The position numbers and the translations under genes are program-made. The notes below the pieces were generated by a model. The model saw only the letters and a list, made by a program, of their open reading frames with translations. It made no database searches and was not told where the DNA came from. This document shows, piece after piece, positions 1 through 10,190 of a stretch of DNA of 64,000 nucleotides; the stretch's first letter is position 1, and the number at the start of each line of letters is the position of its first letter. Source of the DNA: Hsuehochloa calcarea (taxonomy: Eukaryota; Streptophyta; Magnoliopsida; Poales; Poaceae); assembly GCA_036346395.1 (NCBI GenBank), contig CM070609.1:25742223-25806222 (forward strand). Direction: 5' to 3'.

Positions 1-748
1 TATGATATTTGGGATGCCCCTCGTCCAAGATCATCTTCGTATGCTTGGAGGAGTATCTGCTTTGGGAAGGAATTGCTGCAGAAGGGTGTGCGATGGGGAG
101 TCGACAATGGTAAAAGTATTAAAATCTTATCTGATAATTAGATACTCGGCATTCAACCGAATCTATTTTAGCGGCTCGTGCCCCTACCCGTGGATCAAAC
201 AGTTGATTTTCTTATACAGGAGGAGCATAGTTCTTGAGATGTTGACCTGTTTCATTCTATCTTCCCCGAGGAGGTTGTTGATCAAATTATCTAGGTGCCC
301 ATCAGTGTGCAGGTGGGGATTTTGCTTTATGGCATCATACAAGATATGGGTCTTACACGGTGCATTCTGCATAGTTTCTTGGCTTGACCAGAGGGTTTTT
401 ATTCCTCTCGAGTAGCTCTGCGCGTGGTCTCCTCCGCGTATAGTGTGGATGAAAAACATTGAAAGTCACTTTGGGCTTTAAAGGCACCGAACACGATGAA
501 AATTCTGTTGTGGTGTTTCACACATGACTGCCTCCCATGTGGTTTCCAGCTGAAACAGAGACATATCCCAGTGAATGATACATACGTCTTCCGTGGGAGG
601 GATGAGCATATCAAACATTCCTTCATGTTCTTCCTGTTTGACTGTGAAGTTTAACATGAAGTGAAATTAGAGTATGGCTTCCATCTTTGCCGCAAGACGT
701 TGACTTGTGCTAAGCAGTGACTATTCGATTTCCTGGGACTTTCCTCAG
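1..748 (+). pseudogene. Non-LTR retrotransposon ORF2 remnant, zf-RVT region (segment 1 of 3)
   Basis: Frame 1 reads as the zinc-binding region that follows reverse transcriptase in plant LINE-type ORF2 proteins (often annotated 'putative ribonuclease H protein'). Visible stretches include RSICFGKELLQKGVRWGVDN near the start, LWALKAPNTMKILLWCFTHD around 475-540 and VFRGRDEHIKHSF around 580-620. The usual WxxxAPNKxKxxLWR-like and CxFCGxxExxxHxF-like signatures are recognisable but decayed, and one zinc cysteine position reads R. Several in-frame stops occur (for example near 139-141, 172-174 and 235-237), so it is not functional. It runs off the left edge, where the RT domain should lie. The frame continues to DFLGLSSDRE at about 730-756, where a hAT-like element interrupts it; the reading resumes at 1513. 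The identification rests on recognised family motifs. Confidence 0.75.
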
Positions 749-756
749 ATCGGGAG

Positions 757-1512
757 CAAGGTAGTCAGAATCGCGATCCTACTCTTAGAGTCTTACGATT
801 CTACGAACCCACGATAGCCTGTCGATCCAAATCGTATTGTGAATCAGAATCAAGTAGAATCGTGGTAGAGGCAAGATCTAAAGAGTAGAATTGCGTATAA
901 TAGTGTAGAATCGCAGAGTAGAATCGTGATAGAGTCGTTTGGGCAAAAAAAATTTAAATTTTTTGATTTTTTTTGAGGCCAGGGTTTGCTGATATTTTGT
1001 TTTGGAGCAATATTTATTGATATTAATTTATGATAATGAAACTATAAATAAACAAGGTGCGTGCAAAATATTATATCAGTGTGGTAATGCTAGTGCAAAT
1101 ATCTATATTATGAAAATATTATATCAGTGTGGTAATGCTAGTACAAATATTATTCCTGAAGTATGTCTAGCTGATTTTAAGGAACACACAAGTGTTGCAA
1201 TTAGATATTGATTTACAAAATTTGTGAACATTTATCATGTAATTGTAGTAAACTAGTCATTGGTCATTGGCTATTCTCCTGTAGTTCAGAACTATATCAC
1301 CCATCATGTCAGTACCATTATACTTTTCTGTTGTGCGATAAAAAGTGCTTTGTCCCTTTTCGGTTATAAGTAAGTGGTAAACCATATAAGAATCAAACAA
1401 ACTTATAGTATAAATGTTAAATATATGTATTTTTACAATTCCGTAGAATCGCCGATTCGATCCTACCGGAGGCAAATCGATCCAACTTAGGAACTCGACT
1501 CTGACTACCTTG
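757..1512. mobile_element. Non-autonomous hAT-like DNA element, 756 bp
   Basis: The ends are inverted repeats: CAAGGTAGTCAGAATCG at the left, and the reverse complement of the right end reads CAAGGTAGTCAGAGTCG. Flanks are ATCGGGAG (749-756) and ATTGGGAG (1513-1520), an 8-bp target-site duplication with one difference. An 8-bp TSD and a CARGG-type terminus fit the hAT superfamily. The interior is AT-rich, has no transposase-like ORF, and is dotted with TAGAATCG-like words near both ends (about 770-935 and 1440-1500). Removing it rejoins the LINE reading frame across the gap, which independently supports the boundaries. Confidence 0.8.
1066..1150 (+). repeat. 37-bp direct duplication inside the hAT-like element
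   Basis: A 37-bp sequence occurs at 1066-1102 and again at 1114-1150 with one mismatch (GTGC versus GTAC near the end), separated by 11 bp. It appears to be a local duplication within the non-autonomous element. Confidence 0.85.
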
Positions 1513-1934
1513 ATTGGGAGACAATGGTTCTTGTTGTTACTCGGGGGCATATTTGGGAGGCCCGCAATGGTGCACGAAACGATGAAGGTTTGTTGCATAC
1601 TCGAAGGGTGGCTGAGAAAGTTAAACCTTATGTTGAGTTGATAGTGTTTGCATATCTTCAATCAGTCATAGGTGTGAGTCCTTACATTCAGTCCCTAAAA
1701 AGACTCCGCCGTCGGTAGGTACGGTCTTGTTTAATATCAATGTAGCACTTTTTTGCTTCTTCTTGTCGGATGGGGGTTGGCGTGGTAGTCCAAAACCATA
1801 TTAGTGAATTGGCTGCATGCAGCAGCGAGTGCCTTAAAGACATCAATACGCCGGAGTTAGCAGAAGCATTGGCGTTTTCGTTGTGCAATAGCCCTCACTC
1901 ATGAAGAAGGATATCAAAATGTCATCCTTGCTTC
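1513..1934 (+). pseudogene. Non-LTR retrotransposon remnant, linker and first half of RNase H (segment 2 of 3)
   Basis: The translation reads HIWEARNGARNDEGLLHTRR then VAEKVKPYVELIV (1547-1650), the typical linker before the RNase H domain in these LINE proteins. RNase H (RVT_3 type) follows with frame slips: VGTVLFNINVALF (about 1712-1750), then MGVGVV-like residues and NHISELAACSSECLKDINTP ELAEALAF (about 1797-1880), then EGYQNVILAS ending at 1934. The first catalytic Asp position (NVDAA in relatives) reads N, and frameshifts and stops are present. The domain stops mid-motif where the solo LTR begins, and continues at 5038. Confidence 0.8.
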
Positions 1935-4900
1935 TGTAACATCCCAATTTTCAGGGCTTTTTAAAAAATTTCAAAAAAATAAGCATATGATTTTATTGAA
2001 TTGTTAGTGCTTAACTAGAAATTTTAGAAAACAAAAATAATTTAATATGAATTAATCAAATTTTAATTAATTCAAATTTGGTTTAATTGTGTTTGCTGGT
2101 ATCTGAAGTCAAAAAGATTATTTTGAGTAATTTCTTGGATTTTGTGGATTAAAAAAAGGGTTTTCCTTTTTTCTAAAATTAAAAATAATTTATTTGCAAA
2201 ATTAAAGGACAACTTAAAGTTGTAAATAATTTTATTAATTTTAAATTATTCAAGAAATTTATGCGTATTTTTCTAGAATTTTAGCACTTTATTTACTATT
2301 TCTAAAAGCCTTTTTGGTTTTCTAGTAATTTTGTAATTCAAAAATCTATTTAAATCCCCTTTTACTGTTTGGGCTGAATTCCTATCTATCCGTTCCTATT
2401 CCCGCACCCTCGGCCCATATCCCCGCTCGCTAGCCCATCTCGCCGCTCCTCCTCTCGCGCTCACCGACAGGTGGGGCCCACCCATCTTCTTCCGGCGCCC
2501 ATGCCGAGCACAGCGTCAAAGCCCGCGCGCGATTGTTGCCGGCTCAGGTCGCTCCACCCATCCATTGCTGACCGTGCCGCATCCTCGCCTTCACCAACCC
2601 TGCCGCTTACCCATCCCCCATGCCGTGCTAGCCCCTATACCCCTCCCCCATGTCGTTGGACCCGATGTGAAATTCACCGAGCCATCTCCCTCCTCGACCA
2701 CCCCCGTGCCCTATAAGAAGGAGCACTAGGAGCCCCGTGCCCTCCTCTCTCTTTCCCCCTATCCTCCTCTCCTCTATCTCTCTTCCTGCCGCATTTGATG
2801 CTCTTCGCCAACGACCACCTTACGCCGCCGCCGCCGCCGCCTCAAGCGCGGCCGTTGAAGCTCCTCCGGCAACGTGGTCTTCTCCTTTGGATTCGCAAGC
2901 TCACGTTCCACGTTGTGCTCCTCTCTGCTTGGTCGTGACCTCGCCGGAGCCCTAGCGCCACCTCCTACCATCGCCGCCGCCGACCACCTCGCTACGCCTT
3001 GCCGTCTAAACTGCGCGCATCAAGATCACCGTGAGCTCCTCTCCCTCTGGGTGCCCTCACCGGCCACAGAAGCCCAGCTGTTCATCGGCGACCCTTGGGT
3101 TGTGCGCGCCGCCGCTCGGTGTCGACGTGGAGCCGCGTCACAGCCACCTGAGCGCCATGTCACCTCCTCAGCCCGCGTGTGCGCTGATGTGGCTCAGCCA
3201 CTGTGCCACGCGCCTGGTCCACCGTGGATCGAAGCGAAACTCGTGGGCCCGGTCCATGGACCGAGGGCCCACTCATTAGCGTGATGCAATAAAGCGATTT
3301 TCCTTTAGAAAAATAATTCCAAAAATCCCATTTTCTTCATTTTATGTGTTTTCAAACTTCCGAGAGCCCGTTCTCCTTCGTTCGAGCTTCGATTCGAGTG
3401 ATTCAAATTTCTAAATTCATCTAAATTCAACGCTTTTATTTTGGTTCTAGTTTGATAATTTTTTTGGATTTTGGTTGGAATTTTTTTTATTTAGCTCTTT
3501 TCGCATGTATAGATTCCAGCGTTTCTGAAAAATTCTCTAACCCGATGACCGAAGCGTCTCAACTCTTCAATGAAGGCAAGTTCGTAGACTTTTGATCATA
3601 TTTTACACATTTTCTAAAATTATATTATTTTATATCAATATGCATTGCTAATTTTATAACAACTACTTCCGGGAATAGTTAATTACCTAATTGGCGATAT
3701 GTCTCCTTGAATAATTGTGAATGACATATATCGTTGGTCACCACAGGTTGGGTTAATTTTAGTTGGACATATTTATTTACCAATATGGGTACCATATTAT
3801 TCTTAGCCATGCTTTAGTTGCGATGGGATTCATGATCATGTTCATAAATAATTAAATTTAACTTAATAAAATATGGAATTGTGGCGCGACCACTGTTATT
3901 AAAATTTGTTGTGCTATAGTAAGAGTTGCCATTTGGTCAGGTTGAACAAAAAATGATTTATACTCGAGCGAGTGATCGTGCAGTAAAGGGGATGATTTTA
4001 GGATGTGGTTGCCTCGTCTGAATAGTCACTAAGGACTTAACTTTGTGCGCCATTGATGTGGGCCATACCATACAACCACAAGTCTATTTATGGGGTGGAC
4101 CTGACCAACTAATTAGCAATATTTTGAGTCAGTTCTGTTTGAGTTGATAAGTGGCGCAAGATGGAGTGGCGCAAGATGGGGCCGAATCGAGGCGAAACCT
4201 TAGCGAGCAGAACCGAGTCAAAACAGAGCTTTGTAAAAGGATTGTGATAGTTTCTCCTTGATTCATATGTTTAAGGAAACATGTGTTTTTATAAAGACGA
4301 TTATCTCTTATGGGTCAAGTTGTACAACCTCTGCAGAGTGTTAAAAACTATTCGAATATCAGTGTCCCCAGTTATACACAATGCCTGGTGATTTCACACG
4401 AGGGTTAGATTTTTCTAAGAATTGTTGGAATAGTTTGGATGGATTTGTGTAGCTGGTATGTTGATGGTTGGGAAGTGAACGAGGTGTTCACTAATTGTTT
4501 TAAATAATTTGATTACTTATGTATTAATCTTTTGAATAATGCTTTTGAATCTGCCTATTGTATTTAATGTCAATACTGCTTTTCCCAAATTAAACATAAA
4601 GTTATCCTTATCCACGCCTTGCATGAATACTATTTGCATACATTCTCCTATGACTTTGTGAGTACTTTATGTACTTACGGCTATACGTCATTTGTTGATT
4701 AGTCGCCGAAGAAGAACTAGGGAGCACCGAGTTCTACGAGGAAGAACTAGGTCACGTCCTCCACTCGATAGCCTGTTGGTATGTCGGATGGCTACCACAG
4801 GACGTTTTGGTTTCCGCTGTAAGTTTATCTTTTGTTGTTAAGCGCTGCGTGACAACCTTTGTAAGACTTGACCATAAGGTCCTTTAGCTACTAAGTAATA

Positions 4901-5037
4901 TTACTTTGTCTGTTTCATTAGGTACTTAGTTGTATGGATATGATAATATCGATACTGCAACTATGTGAGCTAGCTACTAATGTGGGATTAGTTCGGAATA
5001 CACAGAGGGCTCAGGTCAAACGACTCGGGTCCCGATA
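1935..5037 (+). mobile_element. Solo LTR, about 3.1 kb, Ty3/gypsy large-LTR family
   Basis: It starts TGTAACATCCCAA and ends GGGTCCCGATA (terminal CA decayed to TA). Both sides carry GCTTC (1930-1934 and 5038-5042), an exact 5-bp TSD. No internal retroelement coding sequence is present. A GC-rich central part (about 2400-3290) is followed by AT-rich sequence. Its 3' part holds blocks shared with LTR-like sequence at 57950-59972, including CGTTCTCCTTCGTTCGA near 3368 and 58197, and TTGTACAACCTCTGCAGAGT near 4320. The block ending GTGTCC(C)CGGTTAT also occurs in the chromovirus LTRs. It most likely formed by recombination between two LTRs of a full element. Small ORFs inside it are not judged to be genes. 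Confidence 0.85.
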
Positions 5038-5380
5038 GCTTCTGGCTGCTTGTCTGTGGTGCAACGGTTGAATTTATCGATACGAGATCGATCCTCTGTT
5101 TGTACGGTGATCCTCTGTTTGTACGGTTATCTCTGATATCAAGTCTATAGCGGAGGGTTTTTCCTCGGTTGCTTTTTCGTCATGACAATCAGGTGATGAA
5201 TGTGAGGTCATACACTTTAGCTAAATCTTGTGAAGATTTTATGAGCTCTTTTATTTATAATGGTGTACCAAAATATATCCGAGAGACCTTTGTAACGTTT
5301 TTTGTGATCAATAAAGTACCGGCATCCTCTGAAAAAGTAATCACCACTGTTACGCCAATTCGTCTTGTTGTTCCCTGACA
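5038..5380 (+). pseudogene. Non-LTR retrotransposon remnant, C-terminal half of RNase H (segment 3 of 3)
   Basis: This continues directly from EGYQNVILAS at 1934: GCLSVVQRLNLSIRDRSSV (5043-5100), then ISDIKSIAEGFSSVAF (about 5128-5180), then after a frame slip FRHDNQVMNVRSYTLAKSCE (5176 onward) and a tail resembling VPKYIRETF. The spacing of DCLSVVQ-like, DI/F and H-x-N-x-x-A-like motifs matches plant RVT_3 RNase H domains. A 19-bp tandem duplication (5090-5127) shifts the frame. The reading ends around 5378, and no poly(A) tail is visible, so the 3' end of the original LINE cannot be fixed. Confidence 0.8.
5090..5127 (+). repeat. 19-bp perfect tandem duplication
   Basis: GATCCTCTGTTTGTACGGT occurs twice without a gap (5090-5108, 5109-5127) inside the RNase H remnant. 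It breaks the reading frame. Confidence 0.95.
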
Positions 5381-5688
5381 CGGACTCGACAGAATTAGGG
5401 ATCCAGTCAAAGACGCTGTGCCTGTGGGACCCAGCGGCTCAGTCGGTAGCAAGTAGCAACACGATCAAATGGTAACAGTGGTCACGCACGCACTCGATCA
5501 CGCGTAGTTGCAACTTTCGTGTAGGCTGTGGTCCCGTCTCGCAAGGAGGACGTGCATATATATGGTACAGATCTTATCTGGTACTGTGGCGCGAAAGCTC
5601 AACACCGATCGACCTCGCTCCCAAAACAAAACCTTTTTGGTACACCGGACCGGCTCTTGACTTGGACCATGGCACGCGGGCATGACTG
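5381..5688. other. Flanking sequence, no gene recognised
   Basis: No coding similarity or element boundary is apparent. A short alternating TA run (near 5558) is not supported by a following gene. The stretch ends with CATGACTG (5681-5688) immediately outside the terminus of the hAT remnant, a candidate 8-bp TSD half whose partner was not found. Confidence 0.4.
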
Positions 5689-6167
5689 CAGCGGCGGAAT
5701 CAGAAATTTAGCAACGGTGATGCACGCATTAAAGATAAATTTCTTATACACTACGTAAGTAATTTTACAAGTTCAACATAATTACACAGAAAAGTTCAAA
5801 ATTAGTTAATAGTGCAATACAAATAGTTCAAATAAAATCTTACATAAATAAAAGAGTCCTAAATAGCTAATGGAAATTATAATGCCACACGACGCGACCT
5901 CATTCCTTAAAAACACTTGATTATATCGACACCACTAACCTTCGAGAAGATATCTTGCTCTACTAAACAATCATTCAATACTTGATCGTCTATACTATTT
6001 CTCAACTTGTTCTTCACAAGATTCATAGCTGAAAATACTTTTTCAACGCTCGCCGTTGCCACCGGTAGGAGTAATACTATTTTGAGAAGTAAGTACACCT
6101 ACTTGTAAATGTCATGCTTCCTTGTTTCAACAAGCTTAGTAGAAAACTCACCGGGATTCTTTAGTCC
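5689..6167 (-). pseudogene. hAT transposase remnant, C-terminal dimerisation domain and 3' end (part 1 of 2)
   Basis: On the minus strand, VYLLLKIVLLLPVATASVEK then VFSAMNLVKNKLRNSIDDQV (5980-6098) is the hAT C-terminal dimerisation signature (PVATASVERxFSAM...KNxLR), followed by LNDCLVEQDIF. Upstream in frame is GLKNPGEFSTKLVETRKHDI, reaching 6167, where the Ty3/gypsy element interrupts. The protein resumes at 19171 on the other side. The terminus at 5689 reads CAGCGGCGGAATCAG, the CAG-GGCGGA-CAG type end seen in grass hAT elements. The transposase is truncated and contains stops, so it is inactive. Confidence 0.85.
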
Positions 6168-6286
6168 TGACGAGGATCTAATAATCCTCATTTTATCTTT
6201 TATCTATAATTCTTATTATGGGTAAATATGATGTCACATAGTCCCCAGAAGTACCCCTTATATCTATAAGGGAGAAGCCCAACAAG

Positions 6287-6456
6287 TGATTGTAAGTTCT
6301 TCTACAATCACCCCCATAGTCGTAAGTCTTGCTACGACTATATCATGGTCGTAAGTCCTTCTACGACCACTACATAGTCGTAAGTCCTTCTACGACTGTT
6401 ACCTGGTCGTAAGTCCTTTTACGACTGCTACCTGGTCGTAAGTTCTTCTACGACCA
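6287..6456 (+). repeat. Array of six short palindromes with co-varying arms in U3
   Basis: Six units are spaced 29-30 bp apart. Each has an 8-bp left arm, an 8-nt spacer close to AGTCCTTC and an 8-bp right arm. Arms: TGATTGTA/TACAATCA (6287-6310), TAGTCGTA/TACGACTA (6317-6340), TGGTCGTA/TACGACCA (6346-6369), TAGTCGTA/TACGACTG (6375-6398), TGGTCGTA/TACGACTG (6404-6427), TGGTCGTA/TACGACCA (6433-6456). In the last unit pairing extends to ACCTGGTCGTA/TACGACCAGGT. In units 1-3 and 6 a base change in one arm is matched by the complementary change in the other. The array ends about 250 bp upstream of the TATA box. Function is unknown. Confidence 0.9.
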
Positions 6457-6702
6457 GGTAAACTTCGACCACCTTATAATCAAACCTACAGGCGAGTGGG
6501 TCCAATTGATTAAGGAATCCGAACGGTCTACACGCACTATTATTCCGCTTATTAATGGTGTGTAACTACCCCATTATCTCTGGAAGATAATTGCCAGACG
6601 GCGTGAAGAAGCCGAGGCGTCGGTAATTACTGCCATCATGCGCCCGTTACTGGATTAATTAGGCGCATCTCCCGCAGGACAAAACGGCTACTTCTTCACG
6701 AC

Positions 6703-6709
6703 TATATAA
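6703..6709 (+). promoter_or_regulatory. TATA box of the 5' LTR
   Basis: TATATAA within CGACTATATAAGGGC, conserved in the 3' LTR at 18908-18914. Its position downstream of the palindrome array and about 260 bp before the LTR end fits an LTR core promoter. Confidence 0.65.
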
Positions 6710-6963
6710 GGGCATCAATCAGAGAGATGGGGAGACAATAACAAGAGCTCGGTCAAGTAGGAACACAAGTGCTATTCTCTCGTAATAGTCTTAGTCTTTA
6801 CTTGATCATCAAGAATACCATACACACAGATTAGGGTTATTATTCTCTCCGAGAAGGCCCGAACTGCCTAAACATCCCGTGTCAATCCACTCGCGTGATC
6901 TCATCTCTAGGAGACCCCGAATCAAACAATCTTTACGTAAGATCGGTTCTAATACACCGGCGC

Positions 6964-6981
6964 TGGCGCCGTCCGTGGGGA
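6964..6981 (+). other. Primer binding site
   Basis: TGGCGCCGTCCGTGGGGA follows the 5' LTR end almost directly. TGGCGCC-type PBS sequences are usual in Tat and Athila elements; the exact tRNA primer is not assigned here. Confidence 0.65.
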
Positions 6982-7090
6982 TCTTCCGTAATCTCTTGTC
7001 AACATACTCTCTTTTCCAATCTCATGCAATCATGGCGTGAGAATGGAACAAGAAGAACTGGTTTGACTTGGCAGACACGCAGACGTCGAC

Positions 7091-9470
7091 ATGGATGCCG
7101 GTTTCGACTACGAGCCGAGTGATGCATCCACGATGGTGATGTTGCCTCCGAGATTATTCTCCAGAAACCATCCCATTAATGGAGTTGAGGAGGATCCTTA
7201 TCCCCACAACAATACGCCCAACAGAGGAGCCAATTCTCTCAAAGGACAAGGGTCAATCCGACCAGACCGCTCCCTGTGAGGACTCACAACACGACGAGAG
7301 TTCTTTCTCCAAGTGTTCAAGTCCCTTAAGACGGTCCGACTTGGTAAGTCAAGTTCGGGAGCCACCATTCCAGACTCCACCAAAGATCTAGTGATCCTCT
7401 CTCGTGGTAACTCCAGAGAGGGTGGGATCAAGCATGCTTTTCCTGCAAATTCAACCGTCTCCCCGCAGATCTCATTTGCGAACGGAGACAGTTATAACCC
7501 GGAGTTCTCCTACCTGGAGGGGATTACTCCAAGTCGCCAGATGGTGTCCCTCGAGCACTCCTCAAGCGGGGAGGCCTCGAGCGCAAGTGAGAATCATCAA
7601 CGGAGGTCTTCGCCCTTCCCCAATCGTGGTCACCTCATGGAGGCCGAGATAAGAACACTCCCCGAAGATCACACACTGCGCCCCCTCGTGGTAATGGCAA
7701 GGGCACCACCGTTGGCAGAGAGAACCAACACTCTGATGAACGCGAGGGAAATCCTCGACATTCTCGCACTCCATTAAGAAGGCCTCAAAGGCCTGATGAG
7801 GAGGATTTTGATGTCGTCAGAAGAAAGAAAGTTGCGATCCGTAAGAATCGCTCACGATTCAACATCAGTCGGAGGAGGTACAAGAACTCCAGGACATCAA
7901 CGACTTGCTCGAGAATCCAAGTCAAGAGCTTGCTCGAACGCCAGGGTACGATCTCTTTGCTGAAGAGATTACGCAAAGACTTCGAACTGTGATGACAAGA
8001 CTGGAGGTACCTCATCGACAACATTCAGGTAGTCGTAGCAATACGACTTCCTCAGCTACCAGTCAATCGAATATTTCTCTACGTAGGAATCGACACGGCC
8101 ATAAGTCGAATCGATCCCCTATTCAGAGAAATACTTTTCGATCAGCTGAAGATCAAGAAGCCCCTCGGAGAGGTGATCATTCACCACTTCGACAAAGAAA
8201 TTCACAACGGGTGGAGTACGAGGAGTATTCCCCTCGTAGAACTAAGACCTACTACAGAACAGGTCAGCCTGTTACCGGGTATCGTCGTATACGATCACCT
8301 GGTGACATTAACCCTTCTTTCCTACAAAGAAGGCGCCAAGAAGTGATTACGGATGTCGCATTTTCGCTAACCTCCGAGCAGCTCACGCCACCTCATTTTC
8401 GCCAAAGGAACATGGAGAAATTTGATGGATCTCAAAATCCCATCGAATTTCTTCAGATCTATACAACACCGTCCGAGCAAGCAGAGGAGGAGAGCATGTA
8501 ATGGCGAATTACCTTCCGATCGTGCTCGAAGGATCCGCCGATCGTGGTTATTAAACCAACCACTGAGTCGATCTACTCTTGGCAACACCTCTGTGATCTT
8601 CTACAGCGAATTTCCAAGGCACATACAACCGCCCGAAAAGAAGACGACTTGCACCGGATAAAATGAACAACAACGAGACTTTGCGCCAATTCATCAAACG
8701 CTTTAGTCGTTCAGAACTCAATTCGAAATTTCGATTCCTCCGTGATCGTGGCTTTTAAGCAAGGAGTCCGTAGTAGAAGGATAACGGAGGACATTGCTTT
8801 GAATCCTCCCAACAACATCGCCGAACTCTTCGAGATGGCCGATCGATATGCAATCGCTTCGAGACAGCTTGAGTGGAACAACACTATCGATCGAGAAACA
8901 TATACTCCTCGAGAGCCGTGAACTTGGTAAGGATAAAAAGCAAAAAGTCCAAGAAGAAAATAAAAGTCAAAATCACAAACCAATGGTTCCAAGGAGGTTC
9001 GCCGTGAAAGATGGAGAGCCCCAAACCACCAAGTCGCACTCGATCAAGGCAAAGGTAAGCTACCGATCGTAGGAACGACAAACCAAGGTGGTGTCCTTTT
9101 CATAAAAAGGAAGGACATGACCTCATGGCTCGCCGAAGTTTTCCAAAGAAAGCTCGAGGACTACTACAACGGCAAAGCACCACTCCCTACTCTCGAAAGG
9201 TAGGACATACGAGTGGCCAAAAGTCGCTTGGATGATGAGGAGATGCTGCTCCAAGATCCACAACATACCGTTGAGCACATCTACGGAGGATCATCGAGAT
9301 ACGACTCCAAACGATAACTTAAAGTCACGGACGAGAGTAAATTCTATACATACTCCTCTCACAATAAATTACCAAGTGGTCGGAAGTTACCATCTCTTTG
9401 AGAAGGATGATCGCCCAATCACTACGAGTCGATCAGTCGATATCCGATTAGGGTCGAACCCACCATCAAC
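7091..9470 (+). pseudogene. gag remnant of the Tat-type element
   Basis: The reading is broken over several frames. An Arg/Ser/Gln-rich region is open at 7905-8501, ending with PHFRQRNMEKFDGSQNPIEF (about 8395-8450), which corresponds to the 'LPxFKxPxLxxYDGxxDPxEFL' start of the retrotransposon gag core. Further core-like sequence follows after stops: NPPNNIAELFEMADRYAIAS around 8800-8860 is the 'xPxTxxELxxxAxxYxxxE' motif. Low-complexity basic sequence precedes the core, as in Tat elements. The capsid-like protein would package element RNA; this copy cannot be translated intact. Confidence 0.7.
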
Positions 9471-10190
9471 AACCGTCGGGTCAATCGAGTGTTGGTTGAT
9501 GGTGGCGCTTGAACATATTATTTACTAATGCCCCGGACGAGATGCAAGTACCAGACAAAGGTAAGGCGATGACGATACTCCTTTCATGGAATCGCATCGA
9601 GTCTTCACCAAACCTATTGGCCAAGTTTCTCTTCCTTTAACATTTGGCTCACCAAGTAATTTCAGACGAGAAAGTCTCCTTTGATGTGGTCGATTTCGAT
9701 ACAAGATATAACGCCATACTCGGACGACCAACTTTGGCAAAATTCTTAATGGCTACTCATTACGTATCAATGTCTTAAGATGCCAGTCCCAAAGGAGTGA
9801 TCACCATTCATGTGACAAAAGATGGCGATAGTCGCGATCGTCGATCCTCGAGATGGTTGGTCAAATACCAACTCGAGATGAAAGTCACCGACTAGCAAGT
9901 CGGCCTCAAAGTCGCACCAAAGCCGAACGACCAAGTCAAAGAGGTTCCTCCGACGCAGAAGAACCTCAAGATCGCTCGATCGGGAGACTTCCGACCCCAA
10001 ATAGGAAGACGCCCTCATTACCTTCCTCCGAGCTAACGCAGATGTCTTTGCGTGGCAAGCATCCGACATGCCCGAGTCCCTGTGGAGGTGATCGAGCATG
10101 TGCTAGCTTTACGGCCGATAAAGTACCAGAAACAAAAATTACGAGATTTGCCCCGATCGACGAGATGCTATTAAATCGAGTTGGATAAGC
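9440..10190 (+). pseudogene. Protease region remnant of the Tat-type element
   Basis: Fragments RVLVDGG (around 9495) and RYNAILGRPTLAKF (around 9700-9745) correspond to the aspartic protease active site (DGGAGxNIL) and the ILGRPxL segment typical of plant Ty3/gypsy. Toward 10020-10160 the frame resembles the pre-RT linker (DVFAW-like, then a KxxKLRxxPR-like region). Frameshifts and stops are frequent. Confidence 0.7.

Larger units (their letters stand above)
6168..6962 (+). repeat. 5' LTR of the Tat-type element (about 795 bp)
   Basis: It aligns throughout with 18386-19170. It starts TGACGAGGATC. The exact 3' end is uncertain by a few bases (ACACCGGCGC here versus ACACCGACA in the 3' LTR) and lies just before the PBS-like TGGCGCC at 6964. 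It contains a palindrome array (6287-6456) and a TATA box (6703-6709). Confidence 0.85.

Noticed and set aside
2471..3284. Several overlapping frames in GC-rich DNA
   Set aside because: They are inside the solo LTR, Pro/Ser/Ala-rich in all frames, and have no recognisable motif.
6287..6456. CRISPR-like array
   Set aside because: Regular 30-bp spacing gives that look, but this is a plant LTR, the units are themselves palindromes, and the gaps between them are only 5-6 bp.
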